Shown: positions 47,182 through 56,573 of the stretch, piece by piece
How positions within the stretch are numbered: position 1 is the first letter of the stretch
Layout of the letters: the number at the start of each line of letters is the position of its first letter
Source: an uncultured Glaciecola sp.
Lineage (GTDB): Bacteria > Pseudomonadota > Gammaproteobacteria > Enterobacterales > Alteromonadaceae
Assembly: GCF_937770335.1 (NCBI RefSeq)
Contig: NZ_CALJHY010000002.1
Coordinates: 186,001-250,000 of the forward strand
Length of the DNA: 64,000 nt
Direction of reading: 5' to 3'
Notes under the pieces: model-generated
What the model was told of the DNA's origin: nothing
What the model saw: only the letters and a program-made list of their open reading frames with translations
Databases searched by the model: none
Translations under genes and position numbers: made by a program

Positions 47182-47820
47182 TTGATGCCATCGGCTCGCA
47201 AAAAGATTGCTCAGCAAATTATTGGTCATAAACTTATTGGCATTATTCGTCTTAATCATTCCTCTTCTGTGCAGGCAACACTGAGCTGTCTTGTGCAAGG
47301 TGGCGTTAAGGTATTGGAGGTTACTTCCAATACACCTGACTTTTGTCTGCATATTGAATTGGCAAGACAACAATTCCCAGCTATTTTAGTGGGAGCGGGT
47401 ACTATTTTAAATGCAGAATTAGCCACGCAAGCTGCGGCAGCAGGGGCTCAGTTTTTAGTTACCCCAAATGTTGATGCAAAGATTGTTGAAATAGCTCACG
47501 CTAATAACATCCCAGTCTTGATGGGAGCAGCGACGCCAACCGAAATTGCAAATGCGCTAGGGTATGGTGCCGATATTATAAAATTGTTTCCGGCAAACGC
47601 ATTGTCTATCGACTATTATAAAGCACTAAAAGGTCCATTTTCGGGTATCCCAATGTTCGCTGTTGGTGGCATTCGTGCAAACAATGTTGCTGCATGGTTA
47701 AGCTCTGGAATACAAGGCGTTGGAGTCGGGGCTGAATTAGCGCAGGAAATAACCGGTGAAAAATCAATGGCAGAACATATTCGATTTATAAAACAGTTTA
47801 TGGCTAGTAATGATTTGTAA
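47182..47820 (+). CDS. eda: KDPG/KHG aldolase
   Basis: 212 residues, class I TIM-barrel aldolase that cleaves 2-keto-3-deoxy-6-phosphogluconate (and 4-hydroxy-2-oxoglutarate). Schiff-base lysine is in DIIKLFPANA, and the catalytic Glu is in VKVLEVTSNTPD (most Eda proteins have EVTLRT). The start is placed at 47185 or 47182, with AAGG upstream. No edd or kdgK gene is adjacent, so it may serve a different sugar-acid route. Confidence 0.85.
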   Translation: MMPSARKKIAQQIIGHKLIGIIRLNHSSSVQATLSCLVQGGVKVLEVTSNTPDFCLHIELARQQFPAILVGAGTILNAELATQAAAAGAQFLVTPNVDAKIVEIAHANNIPVLMGAATPTEIANALGYGADIIKLFPANALSIDYYKALKGPFSGIPMFAVGGIRANNVAAWLSSGIQGVGVGAELAQEITGEKSMAEHIRFIKQFMASNDL

Positions 47821-47865
47821 AAACGTGCTTTAAAAAGACGCCGACAATTAACTTTTTATGACCGG

Positions 47866-49227
47866 TTAAATGGGGTTAATACTAGCGCGTTGATGAGGTA
47901 GTTGCAGGCAAAACCGACTGCCTTTATCAGGCTCACTGTGTATATTCAATTCGCCACCATAGCTTTCCAACATATCAACGACGAGGGCTAAGCCCAGGCC
48001 TTGACCTTCAGAGTAGCTATCTAAACGTCGACCACGCTGTGTTATCGCAGAAATAGCAGATTCAGAGACTCCTTTTCCATCATCTTCTACACAAACTAAA
48101 GTGTATGTTACTTGTTTTTCATAGGTCACTTTGACAGTCGATTTAGCTGCTTTGCAAGCATTATCTAGCAAGTTTCCGAGTATTTCCATGTAATCTGTTT
48201 GGTCAATTGAAAGCGATGCTGGTTTAGGCATTTCTAATGTCAGTGATAGTGCTTTTTGTTGATGGATTTTAGCCATAGCATCAAGTAATGACTGGGTTAC
48301 AGGTGCAATATCAATACTCGGTAAAAACCCCACAACGTTAATAGTTGCGCGTTTGAGTTGGCGTTTAACAATATTGTCAATATGCAGAACGGGCTCTTTA
48401 ATATCGTTACTTAAGTCAGCTTGACCAAGGATAATACTCAAGGGTGTTTTTATACTATGCGCTAAGTCATCTAAACTTTTTTTATAGCGTTCTCTTTGCT
48501 GCTTTTCACTATCGAGGAGCTTATTGATGCTTTTTTGAAGTGGTTGAAGTTCGAGCGGATAAGTATCGTTAATTCTATCAATTTTGCCCTTTTCAATTTC
48601 GCCAATACGGGCGATAATATGCTGCATTGGCATAAATACGCTACGTAACGATAAAGCAATTAAACCAAGTAAAAGCAAACCCAAAACTGCAATCCATCCC
48701 CATAGACGGTTAATAAACATGCTGAGTTCGCGCTGGTAAGTATTTTTATTATTGATGACTAAAAAGGTAACTTCCTCAAATTTTCCATCAATTAAAAATT
48801 CTGCTTTTTTGGATAGCGCAAAATGCGGATTTTCTTCATAAAAGTCATCTAAAAAAATAGTTTTGCCCGGCAAATGTCCTTCCGTTTTCCTCGACAGCAC
48901 GTCGAACATATCGGCGTTAATATTATTATCAATGGAGGACTGCGATTGCCAAACCTGTTGCTCTCTCCATTTTATGCTCGCAACTAAGTCGGAGCCTGGC
49001 AGGTTTAAGTCTTCAACAAAAAGCCGTGAAGGCATCACTACTGCACCTTCTTCAAATTCAAATTCAGAAATCATAGCGAATGCTGTGGTGTATAGTTCCT
49101 CTTTTTTAGCCTGCATCAAACTTCGCTCATAAGCGTTTTGCATTGAAAATATGATGGCTGGAAAAAAAATAGCCGCAAACAAAAAGCAGGTGAAAAATAT
49201 ACGACGTGTAATTGACCACGTTTTCAT
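47866..49227 (-). CDS. Sensor histidine kinase (PhoQ-like layout)
   Basis: 453 residues: two membrane helices (~11-29 and ~172-192) around a ~140-residue periplasmic sensor, HAMP, HisKA with the phospho-His in LAHSIKTPLSIILGQ, and HATPase with NLLDNACKAA, VEDDGKGV and GQGLGLALVVDML. It follows the response regulator by 12 bases. The order PepSY-regulator-kinase and the PhoQ-like layout suggest sensing of cations or envelope state, which is inference. Confidence 0.92.
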   Translation of the reverse strand: MKTWSITRRIFFTCFLFAAIFFPAIIFSMQNAYERSLMQAKKEELYTTAFAMISEFEFEEGAVVMPSRLFVEDLNLPGSDLVASIKWREQQVWQSQSSIDNNINADMFDVLSRKTEGHLPGKTIFLDDFYEENPHFALSKKAEFLIDGKFEEVTFLVINNKNTYQRELSMFINRLWGWIAVLGLLLLGLIALSLRSVFMPMQHIIARIGEIEKGKIDRINDTYPLELQPLQKSINKLLDSEKQQRERYKKSLDDLAHSIKTPLSIILGQADLSNDIKEPVLHIDNIVKRQLKRATINVVGFLPSIDIAPVTQSLLDAMAKIHQQKALSLTLEMPKPASLSIDQTDYMEILGNLLDNACKAAKSTVKVTYEKQVTYTLVCVEDDGKGVSESAISAITQRGRRLDSYSEGQGLGLALVVDMLESYGGELNIHSEPDKGSRFCLQLPHQRASINPI

Positions 49228-49239
49228 TTTAACAACAAC

Positions 49240-49917
49240 TTAACGCAAGTTAACATTGAGTCGATATCCTCTACCACGCAAAGTTTCAATTGGTTTGATG
49301 TTGTTATCTTTATCCATCTTACGTCGCAGCCTACCAACAAATACTTCAATAACATTGCTGTCTAGGTCAAAATCCTGATCGTAAATATGCTCAACCATTT
49401 CAGTTTTAGAGACCACTTTATTTGGATTCATCATTAAATATTCAATGACTTTATATTCGTATGCAGTCAACTCCACAGGCCCGTCGTTAACATAAAGTTG
49501 ATTGGCAACGGTATCCAGAGACAGTGGGCCTTTTTGAATTAAGGGACTCGCTTGACCGACACTGCGTCGAATTAAGGCTTTTACCCGCGCTAATAATTCT
49601 TCATGCACAAATGGCTTGGTTAGGTAGTCGTCAGCACCGCATTCTAAGCCTCGTACTTTTTCTTGCCAACGGTCTCGCGCAGTAAGAATAATAATGGGGC
49701 AGGTGACATCACTGGCTCGGGCTCGTTGTATAACTTCAAAACCGTCAATAATGGGTAAACCTACGTCGATGATAGCTAAATCGTAGTCGTATTCTTTTAG
49801 TTGATACAATGCTTTTTCACCGTCGTCAGCTAAGTCGACACTAAATCCTTGTGACTGCATATATTGGTCCAGTTGAAGCAGCAATCGGCTATCGTCTTCG
49901 ACTATCAAAATGCGCAT
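49240..49917 (-). CDS. OmpR/PhoP-family response regulator
   Basis: 225 residues: receiver domain with phospho-acceptor Asp51 (LAIIDVGLP), acidic pocket DD at 8-9 and Lys in LTKPF; then a winged-helix DNA-binding domain ending RGRGYRLNVN. Works with the downstream kinase, and the PepSY gene just upstream is in the same operon. Confidence 0.94.
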   Translation of the reverse strand: MRILIVEDDSRLLLQLDQYMQSQGFSVDLADDGEKALYQLKEYDYDLAIIDVGLPIIDGFEVIQRARASDVTCPIIILTARDRWQEKVRGLECGADDYLTKPFVHEELLARVKALIRRSVGQASPLIQKGPLSLDTVANQLYVNDGPVELTAYEYKVIEYLMMNPNKVVSKTEMVEHIYDQDFDLDSNVIEVFVGRLRRKMDKDNNIKPIETLRGRGYRLNVNLR

Positions 49918-49978
49918 GGGTAACTCCGTTTAAACACTTACAATGATATGAATAATATTGACACACTAAATAAACAGA

Positions 49979-50281
49979 TTACCTGCTAACTTTACCCGTT
50001 ATTGCATCAACTGTGACATAGACTACGCGCCCAGATTTTTGATGAATTTTAACTCGGTAGACACTTCCTCGGCTTTCTACCTTCAACACTTTTCCTGGAA
50101 TGACTTGCTGCGCTTTTTGTGCTGCTAGCGACTTACTTATTTTTTGCTGTTCTTGCTTTTCTTGGGCGACGGTAGCAGGAACCAATACAATATGACTGGA
50201 TAAAATAAGCGTGGAAGCTAGAAAAAGAGAGCGTAGCGTGATCAAAGTGGAGTACCTACTTATTTTTTGACGTTTATACAT
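49979..50281 (-). CDS. Secreted PepSY-domain protein
   Basis: 100 residues: signal peptide (~13-38, ending ATVAQ), a short basic/Gln linker and one PepSY domain (GKVLKVESRGSVYRVKIHQK...DAITGKVSR). PepSY domains are thought to inhibit proteases or bind cations; small secreted ones often lead two-component operons like this one. First gene of the three-gene operon. Confidence 0.82.
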   Translation of the reverse strand: MYKRQKISRYSTLITLRSLFLASTLILSSHIVLVPATVAQEKQEQQKISKSLAAQKAQQVIPGKVLKVESRGSVYRVKIHQKSGRVVYVTVDAITGKVSR

Positions 50282-50406
50282 CGACCATTATCCGGTGTTT
50301 TGCTGAACTCAAGCTGAATAAGCTTCACAACATCAAACCCTATCGTAATGAGATTATCATGAGCTTATAACAAAAATAAACAGTAGATTACTGCAATTGC
50401 GCTTAA

Positions 50407-50823
50407 CTAAACATCTAGTTTTTTTCGAAGTTGCTTTTGCTGTCCACTTTTGGTTTTGCTATCCATTCGTTTTCGTTGCGATGAGCGACTTGGCTTTGTT
50501 GGTTTTCTCACTGGTTTTTCATAAGTACTTGTTTTGATGATTTGCGCAAGTCGTTTAATTGCATCTCTTTTGTTATGTTCTTGTGTGCGATGATTTTGTG
50601 CGCGAAGAACCAATATACCCTCGGATGTAATGCGAGTGTCATTGCTATTTAGCAGCTTGGCTTTCATTTTATCGGGGAGTGACGATTTATGAATATCAAA
50701 ACGTAAATAAATGGCCGTAGCAACTTTGTTGACGTGTTGCCCACCCGCACCTTGGGAGCGAGTGGCGGTTAAAGTAAAGTCACTTTCGTCAATACTGACT
50801 TGGTGGGTGATAAATACAGCCAT
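50407..50823 (-). CDS. arfB: Ribosome rescue peptidyl-tRNA hydrolase ArfB
   Basis: 138 residues: class I release-factor-like catalytic domain with the GGQ motif (RSQGAGGQHVNKV) and a basic, Lys/Arg-rich C-terminal tail (~105-138) that enters the empty mRNA channel of stalled ribosomes. Length and tail match ArfB (YaeJ). It releases peptides from ribosomes stalled without a stop codon. Confidence 0.93.
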   Translation of the reverse strand: MAVFITHQVSIDESDFTLTATRSQGAGGQHVNKVATAIYLRFDIHKSSLPDKMKAKLLNSNDTRITSEGILVLRAQNHRTQEHNKRDAIKRLAQIIKTSTYEKPVRKPTKPSRSSQRKRMDSKTKSGQQKQLRKKLDV

Positions 50824-50868
50824 ATTATTTATATTATCTCGAGTTGCTTAGTGATTCTAACGTCTGCT

Positions 50869-50947
50869 TCGCACTAAACATACATGTTAGCAAAGAAGTT
50901 TAGTGCGCAGGTGCGATGTGTATATACGCGCGGAGCGGATATACACA
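50869..50947. repeat. Two adjacent inverted repeats between yciI and arfB
   Basis: GCACTAAAC (50871-50879) pairs with GTTTAGTGC (50898-50906), and TGTGTATAT (50917-50925) pairs with ATATACACA (50939-50947) around a GC-rich loop. Neither is followed by a U-tract. They could form two consecutive RNA hairpins or cruciforms at the end of the trp-yciI transcript. Confidence 0.6.
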
Positions 50948-50959
50948 AAGCCTATAGCG

Positions 50960-51259
50960 TTATGGTAGCACTTTTTTAAATGGTTTAACGGTCACGGATT
51001 TAAACACACCGGCAGTCACATACGGGTCGGCGTCCGCCCAAACCTTTGCATCTAACAATGACTCAAACTGCGCAACTATCAATGAACCGGAGAAACCAGC
51101 TTCTGCAGGGTCCTCACTGTCAATTGCAGGGGTCGGTCCGGCAACTAAAATTCGGCCTTCATCAACTAGTGCACTAATTCGTTCTAAGTGAGCTGGCCGC
51201 GCTTCCATTCGAAGCGCTAAGCTGTCTTCAATATCTTCAGCGTAAATAACATACCACAT
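50960..51259 (-). CDS. yciI: YciI family protein
   Basis: 99 residues (E. coli YciI 98). Ferredoxin-like fold; the family's conserved His and Asp are in [22 protein letters not shown]. Relatives include muconolactone isomerase-like and dehydrochlorinase enzymes, but YciI's own reaction is unknown. It begins 34 bases after trpA and is probably the last gene of the trp transcript. Confidence 0.88.
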   Translation of the reverse strand: MWYVIYAEDIEDSLALRMEARPAHLERISALVDEGRILVAGPTPAIDSEDPAEAGFSGSLIVAQFESLLDAKVWADADPYVTAGVFKSVTVKPFKKVLP

Positions 51260-51293
51260 GATTTTTCCTCCTATCTAAAGACTAAAGAGCTTA

Positions 51294-52106
51294 TTAAAGC
51301 AACGTCGCCGCTTTCATCTTTGTCACAAAACTACCTAACTCTGCTAGCATTTTGTCTTTGTCTGCCAAGTTAGCCTCAATCAAGTTAACTGTAGCAGAAC
51401 CTGAAATAGCGCCTGCTGCACCTGACTGAATAGCATTTGCTACCTGTTCAGGCGTGCTGATACCAAAACCAAGTAATGGAGGAGCTACTTTATATTGCGT
51501 TAGCTTACCAATAAGTTCTGCCGCTGGAATTTCTACCGCAGTTTCAGTGCCAGTAACACCGGATCTGCCAAGTAAGTAAGTATAGCCGTCTGACTTCTCA
51601 CCAATGGCTTTTAAGGTTTCATCGCTAGCATTCGGTGGCGCAATCAATATTTGGTGAATGTCATGTTGCTTCGCGATAACAATGAATCGGTCTGCTTCTC
51701 TCAATGGCACATCCGCAATAAGGATCGAATCAACACCCGCCGCTGCAGCTCTTGCATAAAAGTTATCGATACCGTTAGCTAAAACTAGGTTGCTATACAA
51801 CAATAAGCCAATAGGCACTGTTGGGTGGTTTTTACGCACCTCTGTCAAAATATCAAAGCAAATTTGCGGTCTTATACCGCTGTGTAATGCTCGAATGCTT
51901 GCTTTTTGAATTGTTGGGCCATCCGCAATTGGATCAGAGTAAGGGATACCTAACTCTAAGGCATCGGCACCGCTTTTAACCAATTGGTCGATAATGGCCA
52001 ATGATGTCTCTTTGTTCGGGTCGCCAATCATTACGAACGGAACAAAAGCACCTTCATTTTTCGCCTTTAGGCTGGCAAACATATCTGCGTAACGAGTTGT
52101 ACTCAT
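51294..52106 (-). CDS. trpA: Tryptophan synthase alpha chain
   Basis: 270 residues. TIM barrel that splits indole-3-glycerol phosphate to indole and glyceraldehyde-3-P; the catalytic Glu and Asp lie in [20 protein letters not shown]. Phosphate-binding loop GFGISTPEQ is present. Its start overlaps the trpB stop (ATGA type), so alpha and beta are coupled. Confidence 0.97.
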   Translation of the reverse strand: MSTTRYADMFASLKAKNEGAFVPFVMIGDPNKETSLAIIDQLVKSGADALELGIPYSDPIADGPTIQKASIRALHSGIRPQICFDILTEVRKNHPTVPIGLLLYSNLVLANGIDNFYARAAAAGVDSILIADVPLREADRFIVIAKQHDIHQILIAPPNASDETLKAIGEKSDGYTYLLGRSGVTGTETAVEIPAAELIGKLTQYKVAPPLLGFGISTPEQVANAIQSGAAGAISGSATVNLIEANLADKDKMLAELGSFVTKMKAATLL

Positions 52107-53284
52107 AGCTTGTCTCCTAAAATCTTGACGACGTGTTCTAAGTCTTTGTCACCGCGTCCTGATAAGTTCAGTACAATGATCGTTTCCTCAGTCGCTTCAT
52201 CAGCCATATTTAACGCATAAGCTAGCGCATGGGCTGGCTCTAATGCTGGAATTATACCTTCTTTTTTGGCTAATAGTTGAAATGCGTTTAATGCTTCTTC
52301 ATCAGTAATAGCATAGTATTCTGCTCGACCGGTCTCAGCTAAAAATGCATGTTGTGGACCAACAGCTGGATAATCTAGGCCAGCAGATACTGAATAAGAC
52401 TCTTCAATTTGACCATCTTTATCTTGCATAATATAAGTGTATGCGCCGTGCAAAACACCTTTTGTACCTGTCACGATAGTTGCACCATGCTCTTTGGTAT
52501 GGATACCTTTTCCAGCGGGCTCAACACCAATAAGGCGTACTGATGGTTCATCGATAAAGTCGGCAAACATACCAATCGCATTGGAGCCACCGCCAACACA
52601 AGCAACAACCGCATCAGGTAAACGACCTTCTTTCTCCATAATTTGGGCACGAGTCTCTTCACCAATCATTCGATGATATTCACGCACAATGGTTGGGAAC
52701 GGGTGAGGACCTGCTGCTGTGCCGAGTAAATAATGTGCTTTGTCGTAGTTTGCAGACCAGTCACGCATTGCTTCATTAACAGCGTCTTTTAACGTACCTG
52801 AACCAGAATCAACTGGAATAACTTCAGCACCCATTAAGCGCATTCTAAATACGTTAGGTGATTGTCTTTCTATGTCTTTGGCACCCATATAAATACGAGC
52901 TTTTAAGCCAAGTAATGCGCATGCTAGTGCAGTGGCAACGCCATGTTGACCTGCGCCAGTTTCTGCAATTACTTCTGTTTTTCCCATGCGCTTGGTTAAC
53001 AGTGCTTGACCCAATACTTGGTTTGTTTTGTGCGCGCCGCCGTGCAATAAATCTTCGCGCTTTAAATAAAGCTTAACTAATGGGTTAGACACGATATTGC
53101 GGGTCAGCGTCATTGCAGTAGGACGACCTGCATAATCTTTTAATAACCCCATAAATTCTTTTTGGAAGCTTGGATCCTCTTTCGCATCTAAAAATGCCTG
53201 CTCTAATTGGTCGAGGGCAGGAATAAGTAGTTCTGGCACATACATGCCACCAAAATCACCAAATTTACTTTCTAACTTGTTCAT
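52103..53284 (-). CDS. trpB: Tryptophan synthase beta chain
   Basis: 393 residues. PLP enzyme joining indole to serine; the PLP Lys is in [14 protein letters not shown], the catalytic Glu in AETGAGQHG, and the phosphate-binding GGGSNAIG loop is intact. Usual length. Confidence 0.98.
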   Translation of the reverse strand: MNKLESKFGDFGGMYVPELLIPALDQLEQAFLDAKEDPSFQKEFMGLLKDYAGRPTAMTLTRNIVSNPLVKLYLKREDLLHGGAHKTNQVLGQALLTKRMGKTEVIAETGAGQHGVATALACALLGLKARIYMGAKDIERQSPNVFRMRLMGAEVIPVDSGSGTLKDAVNEAMRDWSANYDKAHYLLGTAAGPHPFPTIVREYHRMIGEETRAQIMEKEGRLPDAVVACVGGGSNAIGMFADFIDEPSVRLIGVEPAGKGIHTKEHGATIVTGTKGVLHGAYTYIMQDKDGQIEESYSVSAGLDYPAVGPQHAFLAETGRAEYYAITDEEALNAFQLLAKKEGIIPALEPAHALAYALNMADEATEETIIVLNLSGRGDKDLEHVVKILGDKL

Positions 53285-53325
53285 TTTAAGGCTCGCTTCT
53301 TTTAATTTTAACTAAACAGTTCATT

Positions 53326-54744
53326 TTAATACTCTCGTAATGAGGCGAATAAACTGCTTAGTTTGGATTCTGATTTGTCCGCAGGTGAGTCTTCAACACC
53401 TGAGTTTACGTCTAATATAGCAACCTGAGTTTCTCTCGCTGCTTGAATATTAGCTGGCGTTAATCCGCCCGCTAATATCAATTTGTGTTTTTGAGGTACA
53501 TCCCTTAAAAGTTGCCAGTTAAAGGTTGCTCCGGTTCCTCCGACTTGTTCGCCAACCTTGCAGTCGAGCAATACTTTGTCAGCTACTTCTAGTTTTGAGG
53601 AAAGCGTATTGGCAACAAAGCTACTCAAATCTGCTTGACTCTGCAATACTGATTCAACAGCCCAAATCTCGCATGACTCAGGCAACAAAGTGCGTAGTGT
53701 CTGAATATATTCAATGGACTCATTACCGTGCAGTTGCACCGCTGCTAAGCTTAACTTGCGCGCATAGTCAGCAACCATTTCGATTGGATTATCTAAAAAT
53801 ACACCAACCCGCTTTTTGCTAGTCGCTAAGCTAGCTATTTCCAGCGCATGCTCAATTGATACATAGCGAGGTGATTTAGTCGCAAATATTAAGCCCATAT
53901 AACTCGCTGGCGTGGTCATTATTTTTCGCGCATTTTCGACTGAGTTTATGCCACATATTTTAACTTCACCGAATATGAGTTTTTCAACCGCATTAATTAG
54001 ATTAGCTTCACCCATCAACGCGCTCCCAACTAGGAAACCATTAACCAGTGGACTTAAACGTTGTACTTCCGAATGCTTGTAAATCCCTGATTCTGATAAG
54101 ATTACGCCATCAAATCCATTTTTTGTAATCAATGGAACCAAACGTTCTGTGGTGGCAAGATCGGTACTCAAGTCACGCAAATTACGGTTATTAATACCAA
54201 TAATATTGGCGTTAAGTGTTAACGCTCTGTGCACTTCATCTTCGTTACTCACTTCCGTTAACACGTGCATGCCCAATTGGTGAGTAAGCGCACTAAGCGC
54301 CGTAAATTCTTCATCACCTAACACAGATAACATCAATAGAACCGCGTCAGCATTATGATAACGGGCCAAGTAAATCTGGTATTCGTCAACAAAAAAGTCT
54401 TTGTTGATAACCGGTTGAGATACGCGTGACGTTATGTAGTCAAGGTATTCAAATTTACCCTGAAAATACTTTTCGTCTGTTAACACCGAGAAGCAAGATG
54501 CATGCGGTGCGTAAGCTGCGATAATTTCGTCTAGATCGAAGTTTTCTCTAATTAGGCCTTTGGAAGGAGATGCTTTTTTGCATTCCAGAATAAAGCTTGC
54601 GTTAGGCGCAGCTAACGCTGCAAAAAAATCCTTTTCGCAAGGTTTTAAGGTGTCTATAAATTCACTTAACGGGAAATCAATTTTACGTTGAGCGATTTCA
54701 ATTTTTTTGTCATCAACAATTTGTTCTAATACGTTTTTAGCCAC
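53326..54744 (-). CDS. trpCF: Fused indole-3-glycerol-phosphate synthase / phosphoribosylanthranilate isomerase
   Basis: 472 residues; residues ~1-255 are TrpC (FILECKKASPSKGLIRENFD, VLLMLSVLGDEEF, IGINNRNLRDLSTDL) and ~256-472 TrpF (KICGINSVENARKI, VGVFLDN, LAGGLTPANI). The fusion is the enterobacterial/alteromonad form. It catalyses two consecutive steps of tryptophan synthesis. Confidence 0.97.
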   Translation of the reverse strand: MAKNVLEQIVDDKKIEIAQRKIDFPLSEFIDTLKPCEKDFFAALAAPNASFILECKKASPSKGLIRENFDLDEIIAAYAPHASCFSVLTDEKYFQGKFEYLDYITSRVSQPVINKDFFVDEYQIYLARYHNADAVLLMLSVLGDEEFTALSALTHQLGMHVLTEVSNEDEVHRALTLNANIIGINNRNLRDLSTDLATTERLVPLITKNGFDGVILSESGIYKHSEVQRLSPLVNGFLVGSALMGEANLINAVEKLIFGEVKICGINSVENARKIMTTPASYMGLIFATKSPRYVSIEHALEIASLATSKKRVGVFLDNPIEMVADYARKLSLAAVQLHGNESIEYIQTLRTLLPESCEIWAVESVLQSQADLSSFVANTLSSKLEVADKVLLDCKVGEQVGGTGATFNWQLLRDVPQKHKLILAGGLTPANIQAARETQVAILDVNSGVEDSPADKSESKLSSLFASLREY

Positions 54745-54800
54745 AATACTCTCTTACATATTCCAGTTGATAGGATTAAATTTTGCTACTGTTTGTCGCG

Positions 54801-55874
54801 CTAATCAATGCTTTTTGTATTGCTATTCACTCGACTTAGTCGAGCTGCATGTTCGATGGTCTGCATCGGCTTGCCTGCATCTATCGACGCCATTGCCATG
54901 TCGCATGCCTCTGTGTAACTAGCCGCTAAGCCATTTAACTTAATTAAGGCGGCAGCATTCATAGCAATAGCTGCTGTGTGGGCTGGCATGCCACCGCCGT
55001 TGAAAACGTCAGCAATAAGCGCTCTATTTTTCTCTGGCTCACCACCTTCGATGGCTTTTATCGGGTAATTGCGCAAACCAAAATCTGCTGGTGCCACTTG
55101 GCTCTTGGTAATAACACCATGATTGACCTCTACAATTTGGCTGTCGCCGTGCAATGCAAGCTCATCAAGTCCGCTACCATGCACCACGTAGGCTCTTTTA
55201 TGCCCAAGCGTTACCAATGTTTGAGCATAAGTATCGAGTAAGTCGGGTGTGTAAACACCGAGTAAACTATGCGTTGGTCTCGATGGATTAGCCAATGGCC
55301 CTAAAATGTTAAACAATGTTCTTGTTTTGAGGCTCAAGCGAACCGGCATCGCAAACCTTACACCTGAATGATACGAAGGTGCGGCTAAAAAGCACAAATT
55401 TGCTTCATCAAGACAGTTGCGGGCAGTCTCTGGACTCATGTCCAAAGCCAAACCGAAGGCAGCAAATAAGTCGGAAGATCCCGATTTACTAGAAACACTT
55501 CGATTACCATGTTTAGCGACTTTAACCCCGCAACTAGCGGCTACAACAGCGGCAGCACTCGACACATTAATCGTATTGTGACCATCACCACCAGTGCCAA
55601 CAATATCACTGAAATTATAATCTGGACGTGGGAAAGCTTTGGCATTACTGACCATTGCTGCCGCAGCTCCAGCTATTTCATCTGCTGTTTCAGTCTTTAT
55701 TTTTAATGCAACGAGTAACGCAGATAATTCAATTTCACTCACATCACCGTGCATAACGCGGTTAAAAACAGCCTGGGCCTCAACAAAACTCAATGACTGC
55801 AAAGCATAGAGTTTTTCTAGTGCGTTAAGCATGTCTTGAGGCCCAAAGGCGCTCTTGTTTGTTTTAACGTTCAT
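54801..55874 (-). CDS. trpD: Anthranilate phosphoribosyltransferase
   Basis: 357 residues with the PRPP-binding [17 protein letters not shown] and [15 protein letters not shown] motifs. It is separate from trpG, not fused as in E. coli. Gap to trpCF is 56 bases and to trpG 63 bases. Confidence 0.96.
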   Translation of the reverse strand: MNVKTNKSAFGPQDMLNALEKLYALQSLSFVEAQAVFNRVMHGDVSEIELSALLVALKIKTETADEIAGAAAAMVSNAKAFPRPDYNFSDIVGTGGDGHNTINVSSAAAVVAASCGVKVAKHGNRSVSSKSGSSDLFAAFGLALDMSPETARNCLDEANLCFLAAPSYHSGVRFAMPVRLSLKTRTLFNILGPLANPSRPTHSLLGVYTPDLLDTYAQTLVTLGHKRAYVVHGSGLDELALHGDSQIVEVNHGVITKSQVAPADFGLRNYPIKAIEGGEPEKNRALIADVFNGGGMPAHTAAIAMNAAALIKLNGLAASYTEACDMAMASIDAGKPMQTIEHAARLSRVNSNTKSID

Positions 55875-55937
55875 AGTGTTTTACCCATGTGTTTATCTAT
55901 TTACCGATTAATATTATGGCTAACTAAAAAATGTCGT

Positions 55938-56573
55938 TCATTCGACTGTATTAAGTTCAGGTACTTGGCCTGCTAAAAATGCAATACTTTGCATAAGCAA
56001 CACACTGCCATCACAAGTGAGTATTGACTCAGGATGAAATTGGAAGCCCAGCATTCTATCATCCGCCTGTAAAACTGCCATAACCAATCCGTCTATGTTA
56101 GCAATAACTTGTAAACTTTCAGGTATTTGAGTTGCGACCAAAGAGTGATAGCGGGCAATCGACAAAGGATTGCTCAAACCAGCAAAAATAGATTGTGTTT
56201 CTTCAGTATCGGCATAACTCATTTGAGAAGCTTTACCGTGCATAACCTGCGGTGCTCTTGCTACTACACCTCCATATGCCTCGACAATTGCTTGGTGGCC
56301 TAAACAAATACCAAGTACGGGGTACTTTCCGCGTACTTGTTGCAATATTTCGGGCATACAACCGGCATCTGCAGGTGCGCCAGGGCCGGGTGATAACATC
56401 AATAAGGTTGGGCCCGTTTTGTCATATTCAGCTAATTTATCTAATACAATTTGAGCGTTTACCGTATTTCGATAAATGCTCATTTCTATACCGAGACTGC
56501 GGATTTCATCAACTAGGTTATAGGTGAATGAATCGATATTATCGATGAGTACTAACTTAATTTTTTCTCTCAT
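55938..56573 (-). CDS. trpG: Anthranilate synthase glutamine amidotransferase component
   Basis: 211 residues. Class I amidotransferase: nucleophile Cys in GICLGHQAI, His/Glu in FQFHPESILT, and the oxyanion strand LSPGPGAP. It provides ammonia to TrpE. The start overlaps the trpE stop (ATGA type), so the two subunits are coupled. Confidence 0.96.
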   Translation of the reverse strand: MREKIKLVLIDNIDSFTYNLVDEIRSLGIEMSIYRNTVNAQIVLDKLAEYDKTGPTLLMLSPGPGAPADAGCMPEILQQVRGKYPVLGICLGHQAIVEAYGGVVARAPQVMHGKASQMSYADTEETQSIFAGLSNPLSIARYHSLVATQIPESLQVIANIDGLVMAVLQADDRMLGFQFHPESILTCDGSVLLMQSIAFLAGQVPELNTVE

